Source of the DNA: Treponema sp.
GTDB lineage: Bacteria; Spirochaetota; Spirochaetia; Treponematales; Breznakiellaceae
DNA: 12,405 nucleotides
Assembly (NCBI GenBank): GCA_031270205.1
Contig: JAISYA010000170.1
Coordinates: 1-12,405, forward strand
Reading direction: 5' to 3'
The notes under the pieces were generated by a model, which worked only from the letters and a program-made list of their open reading frames with translations, ran no database searches and had not been told where the DNA came from. Shown one piece after another: positions 1 through 5,985 of this stretch (the first letter of the stretch is position 1; every line of letters begins with the position of its first letter). The translations under genes were made by a program, and so were the position numbers.

Positions 1-19
1 CCCCCCCCCCCCCCCCCCC
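1..19. repeat. Poly-C homopolymer (19 C) at window edge
   Basis: The first 19 bases are all C. They join without a stop codon to the reading frame of the downstream methyltransferase, where they would encode a proline run. Such a tract at a sequence end is most simply a sequencing or assembly artefact (a poly-G read end in reverse complement). A true slippage-prone coding tract cannot be excluded from this window. Confidence 0.9.
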
Positions 20-766
20 GTACATACCGAAATATCTGAATTTGAAAATATCGAAAGGCCGAATTATTTCTATTGTGTTTGGCAGGGCGCAGTGCTTGCT
101 AAACGTTTAGGTTATAAGCGTATAAGCGTAATAGAATTTGGTGTCGCCGGAGGAAATGGATTATTAGCGCTTGAACGCCATGCAGAACAAATAAGCAGAG
201 AACTTCAAATTGATATTGAAGTATACGGCTTTGATACATCTGAGGGATTGCCTTCACCTATTGATGTTCGGGATTTGCCATATTGGTGGAAAAAAGGTCT
301 GTTTCACATGGATAATATTGAAGAATTAAAAAGAAGACTTCATAGCGCTAAATTGATCATTGGTGATATACGCGAAACATCTGGCGAGTTCTTCAAATAT
401 GATCCTGCCCCTATTGCGGCAGTAATGCATGATATGGATTTATACTCATCGACAAAGGCCGCATTTGAATTCTTTAATGCGGATGAGAAATATTTACTGC
501 CTCGTATATTCAATTATTTTGATGATATAATTGGATCAAGTATTTCGTTATTTAGCGATTTCACAGGAGAACGCCTGGCTATTAATGAATATAATACGTC
601 GCATGAGCATCGCAAATTCTCCCCTGCATATTGTTTGTTATGCAGAAAATCCATTGAGGTATGGTATCATCAAATATTTATCCTTCATTTGTTCGATCAT
701 GGACGGTATAACGATTTTATCAGGAAAGAAGAGGATGCGGATCCACGGCTGTTATTAAAAGTGTAA
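2..766 (+). CDS. SAM-dependent methyltransferase, TylF/macrocin O-methyltransferase-like (5' partial)
   Basis: Probable class I SAM-dependent O-methyltransferase of the TylF/MycF type. These enzymes methylate sugar or polyketide hydroxyls and often lie in surface-polysaccharide clusters. The visible SAM-binding loop is EFGVAGGNG (residues 15-23 counted from a GTG at 92), followed by YGFDTSEGLP (45-54). The metal/active-site region HDMDLYSSTKAA is at 113-124. The GTG at 92 is the first start-like codon but is unlikely to be the true start: the frame stays open to the left edge and residues before it (for example IERPNYFYCVWQGA) look like ordinary protein. The gene is therefore truncated by the window. 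Its base composition is clearly AT-richer than the downstream genes, which suggests acquisition by transfer. The substrate cannot be inferred. Confidence 0.75.
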   Translation, partial: PPPPPPVHTEISEFENIERPNYFYCVWQGAVLAKRLGYKRISVIEFGVAGGNGLLALERHAEQISRELQIDIEVYGFDTSEGLPSPIDVRDLPYWWKKGLFHMDNIEELKRRLHSAKLIIGDIRETSGEFFKYDPAPIAAVMHDMDLYSSTKAAFEFFNADEKYLLPRIFNYFDDIIGSSISLFSDFTGERLAINEYNTSHEHRKFSPAYCLLCRKSIEVWYHQIFILHLFDHGRYNDFIRKEEDADPRLLLKV

Positions 767-772
767 ATGATT

Positions 773-778
773 TATAAT
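773..778 (+). promoter_or_regulatory. Candidate -10 element (TATAAT) immediately before the DUF1697 gene
   Basis: A perfect TATAAT ends 7 bases before the ATG at 786. No convincing -35 lies 16-18 bases upstream and no Shine-Dalgarno sequence precedes the ATG. If it is used, transcription would start at about the A of the start codon, giving a leaderless mRNA. Confidence 0.4.
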
Positions 779-785
779 ACCCTTA

Positions 786-1340
786 ATGTCCAATAAGTAC
801 CTTGCCCTGCTGCGGGGGATAAACGTTGGCGGGAACAATATTATCAAAATGGACGCGCTCAAAACGGCTTTTGAGGAAATGCGGTTTGCCGGCGTAAAAA
901 CCTACATTCAGAGCGGCAATGTTATTTTTTCCGCCGCTGAAAATGACAAGGCAAAACTGACGGCAAAAATCGAAAAGCAGTTGTCAAAAAAGTTCGGTTT
1001 TGAGGCCCGTGTTGCCGTGCTGACTTTCGATGAACTCAGAACAGCCGCCGCCGAAATTCCGCCGGAGTTTGGGCAGGAACCAAAAGAATACCGCTACGAC
1101 ATGTGGTTTTTGAAAGAACCCGCAAAGCCGGATGATGTTATGCGATGCGTGAAAATTCGGGAGGGGGTAGACCGGGTTTATAAAGGGAAGAAGGTCATTT
1201 ATGCCTCACGCCTGAACAGCATGGCCGGAAAATCTTATTTGACCAAAATTATCCAGGAGCCGGTGTATCAGTATATGACCATCCGCGGTTTGAACACCAC
1301 CCAAAAACTGCTCGAATTAATGAGCCGGGGGGAAACATGA
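786..1340 (+). CDS. DUF1697 family protein
   Basis: A 184-aa protein of the DUF1697 family, whose biochemical function is not established. The family signature is clear: LLRGINVGGNN at residues 8-18 and TYIQSGNVIF at 39-48, followed by an alpha/beta body with DMWFL and a conserved C-terminal region (GKSYLTK, RGLNTTQKLLEL). Length agrees with the family (about 170-190 aa), so it appears complete. The ATG at 786 is supported because the family motif begins only a few residues later. It lies 19 bases after the methyltransferase stop but has different base composition and its own -10-like hexamer, so it may be separately transcribed. There is no ribosome binding site. No functional link to its neighbours is evident. 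Confidence 0.9.
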   Translation: MSNKYLALLRGINVGGNNIIKMDALKTAFEEMRFAGVKTYIQSGNVIFSAAENDKAKLTAKIEKQLSKKFGFEARVAVLTFDELRTAAAEIPPEFGQEPKEYRYDMWFLKEPAKPDDVMRCVKIREGVDRVYKGKKVIYASRLNSMAGKSYLTKIIQEPVYQYMTIRGLNTTQKLLELMSRGET

Positions 1341-1485
1341 GCGGGAGAGCCTGCCCAATGGCCGCCTTGCGGAAAATTGCGAAAAAACGATATACCGGTT
1401 CAGGTAAAATGCCGCATCCACATTGTTGAAAAACCATGTTCCAGAACCATTGACACAATGCCTTCATTCTTTTACTATTTTAAGC
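1341..1485 (+). promoter_or_regulatory. Intergenic region with cheR promoter (TTGACA-17-TACTAT)
   Basis: A perfect -35 TTGACA lies at 1450-1455 and, after exactly 17 bases, a -10 TACTAT (4 of 6 consensus) at 1473-1478. The predicted transcription start is at about 1485-1486, which is the A of the cheR ATG itself. No Shine-Dalgarno sequence is visible between the -10 and the ATG. The sigma-28 (FliA) pattern expected for some motility genes is not seen. The rest of the gap holds only a weak 4-bp hairpin (1362-1372). Confidence 0.65.
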
Positions 1486-2307
1486 ATGGCAGACGCCGCG
1501 TTCCTTAGTGACGCTGATTTTGAGCAGTATCGCGCTCTTATTTATGCTGAGAGTGATATCACTTTCACGGCAACGAATCGCTCGATCCTGGAAAGCAGGC
1601 TCAAGGAGCGGCTGAGGGAAAAGGGCATTAACTCGCCGAAGATCTATTTTGCTGAAATTTCCAGGGACAAGGAAGAACTCAGGGGTTTTCTTGACTTAAT
1701 AACCACCAATTTGACCCGTTTTTTCCGAAATCAGGCTCATTTTGACGCATTTGAAAAGTTTGTCGTGCCCGAATTGATCAAAAATATCAAAAAAGGCAGC
1801 CCCGGTACTCTCAGAATCTGGAGCGCCGGCTGTTCCACGGGAGAAGAGCCCTACACTATCGCCATGCTGATGAACGAGATCCTGCCGCCGCCCTGGAAAT
1901 ACGAGATAGTGGCCAGCGATATCAGCCTGAAATGCCTGATGACCGCCAAAGAAGGCTTTTATACGGAAAGCCGTATCGTCGGCATCCCCGACAGTTATCT
2001 CGCCAAATATTTCGACAAAATGGAAGGCGGCTACAAAATACACCCGGACATCCAATCAAAAATACGTTTTGACTATCATAACCTGAAAAACGATTCCGGC
2101 CTTCGCGGCCTGGACATAGTATTCTGCCGGAATGTCATAATTTATTTTGATGAGCCTGCCCAGAAGGCTGTCATAAACCGCTTTTGGGACGCCATGGCGC
2201 CCAAATCCTTTTTGTTTATCGGCCATTCAGAATCGCTTTTTGGCATGGATACCAAATTTGAGTTTTTAAAAACAGAGTGGGCAACTCTGTACCGGAAGTT
2301 CACCTAA
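1486..2307 (+). CDS. cheR: Chemotaxis protein methyltransferase CheR
   Basis: CheR transfers methyl groups from SAM to glutamates in the cytoplasmic signalling domain of chemoreceptors (MCPs), opposing CheB in sensory adaptation. The protein is 273 aa, normal for the family. An N-terminal helical CheR_N domain (about 1-70) is followed by TTNLTRFFR (73-81), the SAM-binding loop AGCSTGEEPY (114-123), and FCRNVIIYFD (213-222), all hallmarks of CheR, then GHSESL near the C-terminus. The frame is open further upstream to 1423, but the ATG at 1486 is chosen because CheR homology starts just after it and the promoter at 1450-1478 lies within the upstream extension. No C-terminal TPR domain is present. 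cheB follows after 12 bases, so the pair forms an operon. Confidence 0.96.
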   Translation: MADAAFLSDADFEQYRALIYAESDITFTATNRSILESRLKERLREKGINSPKIYFAEISRDKEELRGFLDLITTNLTRFFRNQAHFDAFEKFVVPELIKNIKKGSPGTLRIWSAGCSTGEEPYTIAMLMNEILPPPWKYEIVASDISLKCLMTAKEGFYTESRIVGIPDSYLAKYFDKMEGGYKIHPDIQSKIRFDYHNLKNDSGLRGLDIVFCRNVIIYFDEPAQKAVINRFWDAMAPKSFLFIGHSESLFGMDTKFEFLKTEWATLYRKFT

Positions 2308-2319
2308 GGGGAGTTTATC

Positions 2320-3453
2320 GTGGCTGACGAAGTTTCTGTATTAATTGTTGACGATTCCGCGTTGATGCGCAACCTCATTGGACGGATGGTTGAGGATACT
2401 CCCGGCCTGGTGATAGCGGAAAAAGCGATGAACGGCTTGTTTGCTCTGCAAAAGATACCGCGCGTGGATCCCGACGTAATCGTTCTTGACCTGGAAATGC
2501 CGGAAATGAACGGCATTGAATTCCTTAAAGAGCGGCAAAAACGGGGGATCAGAATCCCCGTGGTGATCCTTTCCTCCATTGCCCGCCGTGGCGCGGAGAT
2601 TACCATGGAGGCGTTGTCTCTGGGGGCCAGCGACTTTATTCAAAAACCTTCAGGTTCCGAATCCGAAGACATCCATGTGGTTAAAGACTCCCTGGTGAGC
2701 ATGCTGCTTGGTTACGGCAGTTCTTACCGCAGATTCCAGGGTAAAAAAGTGCTCTCCCCGTCGGAGTACCCGCCGAAAACAGGGCAGACCCACGTTCCGG
2801 ATATCTTTGCCCATTTGGGCGCCCATTCTACAGCCGCTCCGGCAAAGCCGCCCGTCCAGATACGCAAGCCCGGAAAGACCGAAATTATCGCCATCGGCAT
2901 AAGCACCGGCGGTCCCGACGCCCTGCGGCAGGTCTTTTCCAAACTGGACGCGGACCTTAAAATTCCCATTGTGGTAGTCCAGCACATGCCCCCCGGCTTT
3001 ACCAGCGAATTCGCCAAGAGCCTTGACCGGGTCTGCCCCCTGGATGTAAAAGAAGCCCAGGACGGCGACGCCGTCCAATCCGGCAGAATCCTCATCGCCC
3101 AGGGAAACAAACACATGGAAGTTGAGAAAAAAGCGGCCGGCGCGCTGGTGCGCTTATCCGACGCCCCGCAGGTTTCGGGGCACCGGCCTTCAGCCGACGT
3201 ACTCTTTGCCTCAGTAGCTATGACCTACACCAACCACGCCCTGGGCGTAATCATGACCGGCATGGGCCGAGACGGCGCCCAGCAGCTCGGCACTATCTAC
3301 AAGGAAGGCGGCATGACCCTCGGCCAGGACGAAGCCAGCGCGGTAGTTTACGGCATGCCCAGGGTCGCCCACGAACTGGGCCATGTAATGGAGCAGGTCT
3401 CCCTCGACAGAATGGCCCAGCGCATCTGCGAAGTAGCCAAGGCGGTCAGGTAG
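2320..3453 (+). CDS. cheB: Chemotaxis response regulator, protein-glutamate methylesterase CheB
   Basis: CheB demethylates (and deamidates) chemoreceptor glutamates when phosphorylated by CheA. The 377-aa protein has an N-terminal receiver domain (about 5-125) with acidic pair D11/D12, phospho-acceptor D57 (in VLDLEMPEMNG), S85 and K109. A linker follows (about 126-185), then the methylesterase domain (about 187-377) with catalytic S195 in GISTGGP, H222 in VVQHMPPG and D318 in TGMGRDG, matching the Ser-His-Asp triad of the enterobacterial enzyme. It starts at GTG 2320, preceded by a strong GGGGAG (2308-2313) that abuts the cheR stop codon, so translation is probably coupled to cheR. Domain order and length are standard. 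No pentapeptide-binding or CheW partner is visible nearby. Confidence 0.97.
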   Translation: MADEVSVLIVDDSALMRNLIGRMVEDTPGLVIAEKAMNGLFALQKIPRVDPDVIVLDLEMPEMNGIEFLKERQKRGIRIPVVILSSIARRGAEITMEALSLGASDFIQKPSGSESEDIHVVKDSLVSMLLGYGSSYRRFQGKKVLSPSEYPPKTGQTHVPDIFAHLGAHSTAAPAKPPVQIRKPGKTEIIAIGISTGGPDALRQVFSKLDADLKIPIVVVQHMPPGFTSEFAKSLDRVCPLDVKEAQDGDAVQSGRILIAQGNKHMEVEKKAAGALVRLSDAPQVSGHRPSADVLFASVAMTYTNHALGVIMTGMGRDGAQQLGTIYKEGGMTLGQDEASAVVYGMPRVAHELGHVMEQVSLDRMAQRICEVAKAVR

Positions 3454-3454
3454 G

Positions 3455-3491
3455 GCTTCGCTTTCCCTCCGCGGAGGCTCATACGCGAAGC
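3455..3491 (+). terminator. Two-tier stem-loop after cheB
   Basis: An outer perfect 7-bp stem GCTTCGC (3455-3461) with GCGAAGC (3485-3491) encloses a perfect 12-base palindrome CCTCCGCGGAGG (3466-3477). It begins directly after the cheB stop codon. No T-run follows, so it is not a classical intrinsic terminator. It may act in Rho-dependent termination or mRNA 3'-end stabilisation, or be a dispersed palindromic repeat. Confidence 0.5.
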
Positions 3492-3527
3492 GCAGCAGGC
3501 TCCTAGTGGCGTACACGGCGCTAATTC

Positions 3528-3536
3528 TGTTATAAT
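3528..3536 (+). promoter_or_regulatory. Extended -10 promoter (TGTTATAAT)
   Basis: A perfect extended -10 element, TG at 3528-3529, one base, then TATAAT at 3531-3536. No clear -35 is present, as is common for extended -10 promoters. The predicted start of transcription is about 3542-3543, 3-4 bases before the ATG at 3546, again with no Shine-Dalgarno sequence. Confidence 0.6.
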
Positions 3537-3545
3537 CTGTATGTC

Positions 3546-4043
3546 ATGCCTTTTTTTCAGCATCTGACGGCAAAGCTAAAAACTCTTATTTCCGCCGTGA
3601 CGGGCTTTGCGGGGAAAATCCGTGAAGCCGTTCAGGGGGCGCTTCAAAAGACGCTGTCGAAAATTCCTGAAAAAAAACGGCGTCTGGTTGTTATGTGCGC
3701 GGGGGGAGGCCTGGCGGTTTTGGCGCTGGCGTTTGTCCTTGCGGGCCTGTCCGGGAGAAATTCATCAGGAGCGCTGCCTGCGGGCGAAAGGCCGGCGGCT
3801 GACGGACAAATCCGCCCGCCTGAAAATGCTTTGCCTGCCCGCGCCGTTATTCCGCCCGAAGAACTGTTTCTGCCCGACGAGCCGGATTTTGTTCCCGGTG
3901 TGCTGCCGGGAAGGGAACGGCGGACAAGTTGGACCGCTGATGACGCGGCTCTCTATTGGCAGGACCCGCTGAAAAACGGCGAGGAACGCTGGAGGGAGCG
4001 TCTTGAAGCGGCGCTTGACGAAGTCCTGGAGCGTGTTCCGTGA
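3546..4043 (+). CDS. Single-pass membrane protein of unknown function
   Basis: A 165-aa protein with no family I recognise. It has a basic, amphipathic N-terminus (about 1-45, ending in EKKRR), one strong transmembrane helix (about 47-68, rich in Val/Ala/Leu/Gly), then a Pro-rich extracytoplasmic stretch (about 70-125) and a charged C-terminus with a WTADDAALYWQDP motif and a predicted helix. The positive-inside rule places the N-terminus in the cytoplasm and the rest in the periplasm. The stop overlaps the start of the next gene by four bases (GTGA), indicating translational coupling and a likely joint role at the cell envelope. The start at 3546 is preferred; another ATG at 3541 is in a different frame. 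There is no ribosome binding site, consistent with a leaderless or near-leaderless mRNA. Confidence 0.75.
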   Translation: MPFFQHLTAKLKTLISAVTGFAGKIREAVQGALQKTLSKIPEKKRRLVVMCAGGGLAVLALAFVLAGLSGRNSSGALPAGERPAADGQIRPPENALPARAVIPPEELFLPDEPDFVPGVLPGRERRTSWTADDAALYWQDPLKNGEERWRERLEAALDEVLERVP

Positions 4044-5716
4044 AAAAGAATGTATTCGCTCCGGCGCTTCTTTCACTTTTGATAATTTCCTGCGCCGGGA
4101 CCGCGAAGTCCCGGAGAGATGAGACGCCGGCGGATTCTCCGCGGCCGCTTGAATCTGTAGCGGCGGAAAACGAAGAAGCCGGGCCTGGGGACGGCACAGC
4201 CGGTCTTGCCGTTGAGGGACAGGGCAGGGAAAGGGAGGCCGATTTACCCGAAGCGGAGGCTGCATTGCCGCCGCCGGAAGAAGAGACCGCAATCGAAGAA
4301 CTCGCCGAACCCGAAATTGATTTGGCCGAGGCTGATTTGGCGAAAGCGCCCCCTGGGGAAACCCTGGTATTCGCGGACCTTCCTGAGCCGGAAGTTCCGA
4401 ATTTCCCGCCGGCCGCGGAATCCGCCGCTACGGAACAGCCTCCGCCCCCGCCTGAGATTCCCCCGGTTGCCGAATCCGTTCCCGAAGATACGGAGTCCGC
4501 GCCGTCTGTTGCCGAAGCGCCCGTTATTCCTCCGCCGTCCGCTCCGGCAGCGCAGCCGTCTTCGCCGCCTGCTGCGGAACCGGCGCCCGTTATTCCTGCG
4601 CCGTCAACTCCACCCGCGCGGCAGGCGTCGCCCCCTCCGGCGGAACCGCCCCGCCCGCAGCCTCCGGCTTTTCTGGGGCCAGCTGAGGAAGAACGGCCTC
4701 CCGCTATTGTCCGCGAACCGCCGCCTGTTCCGGCCGCCCCGCGGCTTGAGCCGCCCGCAGAAATTATTCCCCTTCCGCAGCCCCGTTCCGAAGAGATTGT
4801 GTTTTCCCGCACAGTCCGCGCCACAGTGGGGCAGTTGGTGGAAATTCCTTTCCGGGGAAGCGGCTGGGTGTATTTGGGAGAACTGGGTTCCCGCCGGGGT
4901 ATTGTGTATGATTCGCGCCGCCTTGACCCGGAGGGGCAGAGTTTTGTGTTCCGCACAGAAGCCGCCGGAACTTATGCGCTGAAATTCTACCGGCAGGATT
5001 TTATTCGGGATTTTATTCTGAATGATCACGTTCAGGTGATAATCGGCGAGGCCCCCGAAGCCGCCGGCGCGGGCTGGTTTAATCCGCCCCTTGATCGTGG
5101 CCGGGTAATAGCCGAACCCCGCTGGCCGAATTCTCTTGAGGAAGCGGAAAGGGCGCGGGGTACAACGGAAACCGCGTCAGCGTCCCCGCAAAACGCGCGG
5201 CCTTCCGGCGGAGTGGTCCCCGCCGTTGAGAACGCCGCCGGAGCGCCTGCGGCGGGAACCGGCGCTGAAACTGCGGCCGGGACTCCGGCCGCCCCGGAAA
5301 ATACCGGGGGACAGACGGCGGCCGCTTCGGCGGCAGCTGCCGCTGCTCCGCCCGGGCAGCCGCCTGCGGCGGTTCCACCCGAGGGGGCGTCCGCTGCCGG
5401 AAGCGCGCTTCCCGAATTGCCGGCGAATTCGCCGCCTGAAATTTTTCTGCAAAAAGCCAAAGAAGAGTTTGACGCCGGCAGGGTCGACTCGGCAATTTCA
5501 CTCGTGGATCAGTTCAGGGAGTGCTACCCTTCGGGAAGCGACGAGGCTTATTGGCTTTACGGCCAGTTTTACGAGGCCAATACCCCCAGCCGCGACATCC
5601 TCTCGGCCCTGAGCAGCTACCGCCGTCTGGTTCGGGAGTATCCCCAGAGCAGCCGATACAACGACGCTCGCAGAAGAATTGCGTATCTGGAGCGCTATTA
5701 TATCAATATCCAGTGA
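4040..5716 (+). CDS. Pro/Ala-rich lipoprotein with C-terminal TPR-like segment
   Basis: A 558-aa predicted lipoprotein starting at GTG 4040, which overlaps the stop of the upstream gene. A signal peptide with lipobox IISC (15-18) places lipidated Cys18 at the mature N-terminus. Residues ~20-250 are low-complexity, acidic first and then rich in Pro/Ala, probably an extended spacer across the periplasm; they contain two 22-residue tandem repeats (160-203). Residues ~252-336 form a compact region with alternating hydrophobic residues (start EIVFSRTVRATVGQ), probably a beta-sandwich. A second Ala/Pro/Gly-rich linker (about 337-460) leads to a helical TPR-like segment (about 463-558) resembling YbgF/BamD-type repeats (KAKEEFDAGRVDSA, YRRLVREYPQSSRYNDA). 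I infer an envelope scaffold or peptidoglycan-spanning role. The exact family is not recognised. Confidence 0.75.
   Translation: MKKNVFAPALLSLLIISCAGTAKSRRDETPADSPRPLESVAAENEEAGPGDGTAGLAVEGQGREREADLPEAEAALPPPEEETAIEELAEPEIDLAEADLAKAPPGETLVFADLPEPEVPNFPPAAESAATEQPPPPPEIPPVAESVPEDTESAPSVAEAPVIPPPSAPAAQPSSPPAAEPAPVIPAPSTPPARQASPPPAEPPRPQPPAFLGPAEEERPPAIVREPPPVPAAPRLEPPAEIIPLPQPRSEEIVFSRTVRATVGQLVEIPFRGSGWVYLGELGSRRGIVYDSRRLDPEGQSFVFRTEAAGTYALKFYRQDFIRDFILNDHVQVIIGEAPEAAGAGWFNPPLDRGRVIAEPRWPNSLEEAERARGTTETASASPQNARPSGGVVPAVENAAGAPAAGTGAETAAGTPAAPENTGGQTAAASAAAAAAPPGQPPAAVPPEGASAAGSALPELPANSPPEIFLQKAKEEFDAGRVDSAISLVDQFRECYPSGSDEAYWLYGQFYEANTPSRDILSALSSYRRLVREYPQSSRYNDARRRIAYLERYYINIQ
4517..4648 (+). 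repeat. Two tandem 66-bp (22-aa) imperfect repeats inside the lipoprotein gene
   Basis: Two in-frame copies, 4517-4582 and 4583-4648, each encode a 22-residue unit of the form APVIPxPSxPxAxxxSPPxAEP. The shared core GCGCCCGTTATTCCT is identical in both. The repeat lengthens the Pro-rich spacer and could expand or contract by recombination. Confidence 0.75.
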
Positions 5717-5785
5717 TTGTAATCTAAGGGCCCGTCCCCAAACTACCTTTTGCGCTTTGAGAAAGCTACATTATTGTATGAATAG

Positions 5786-5803
5786 AAGGTGAAAAATTAC
5801 CTT
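5786..5803 (+). terminator. Hairpin with short T-run in the glnN upstream region
   Basis: AAGGTGA (5786-5792) pairs with TTACCTT (5797-5803), 7 bp including one G-U pair, with an AAAA loop, followed by TTT. It lies about 70 bases after the lipoprotein stop and could be a weak intrinsic terminator separating that operon from glnN. Confidence 0.35.
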
Positions 5804-5816
5804 TTTGTACCCATTC

Positions 5817-5825
5817 TGTTAGAAT
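5817..5825 (+). promoter_or_regulatory. Possible secondary sigma-70 promoter upstream of glnN
   Basis: An extended -10-like sequence TGTTAGAAT (TG 5817-5818, hexamer TAGAAT 5820-5825) lies about 160 bases before the glnN start. The -35 is poor. It could supply basal glnN expression with a leader of about 150 nt. Confidence 0.25.
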
Positions 5826-5937
5826 GATATGCACTGTTTTCCGAATTTGGATCTGAAAAAGGCGAAAATACCCCTGATTAACCGGTAATTACTCCTTTAT
5901 GCATGCATAGCTAAAAAAAATCTGTTTTGTGCAAACC

Positions 5938-5953
5938 TGGCACGGTTTTTGCT
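5938..5953 (+). promoter_or_regulatory. Sigma-54 (RpoN) promoter of glnN
   Basis: TGGCAC (5938-5943), five bases, TTGCT (5949-5953) is an exact match to the sigma-54 consensus TGGCAC-N5-TTGCW, with the invariant -24 GG (5939-5940) and -12 GC (5951-5952) in the required spacing. Transcription should start at about 5963-5965, leaving a 20-nt leader that contains the GGAGG ribosome binding site. Such promoters need an enhancer-binding activator such as NtrC. I found no complete NtrC or NifA palindrome in the ~220 bases upstream, only isolated half-site-like TGCAC (5830-5834) and GTGCA (5929-5933). Confidence 0.88.
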
Positions 5954-5975
5954 GGTATTCTATATATTATTTTTT

Positions 5976-5980
5976 GGAGG
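5976..5980 (+). promoter_or_regulatory. glnN ribosome binding site
   Basis: GGAGG lies five bases before ATG 5986. It fixes the start at 5986 rather than an in-frame upstream codon at 5929, which would fall before the sigma-54 transcription start. Confidence 0.9.
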
Positions 5981-5985
5981 TTTAT

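Noticed and set aside
1423..1485. Upstream in-frame extension of cheR to 1423
   Set aside because: It would contain the TTGACA/TACTAT promoter and residues unlike CheR; the ATG at 1486 fits the family start.
3847..4956. 369-aa open frame on the minus strand opposite the Pro/Ala-rich lipoprotein gene
   Set aside because: Its Ser/Gly/Ala-rich composition is what the reverse strand of GC-rich Pro/Ala codons yields. It has no signal sequence, family motif or start signal, while the plus strand has a lipoprotein signal and TPR-like end.
5929..5985. Upstream in-frame extension of glnN to 5929
   Set aside because: It spans the sigma-54 promoter and lies before the predicted transcript start; GGAGG positions the ATG at 5986.
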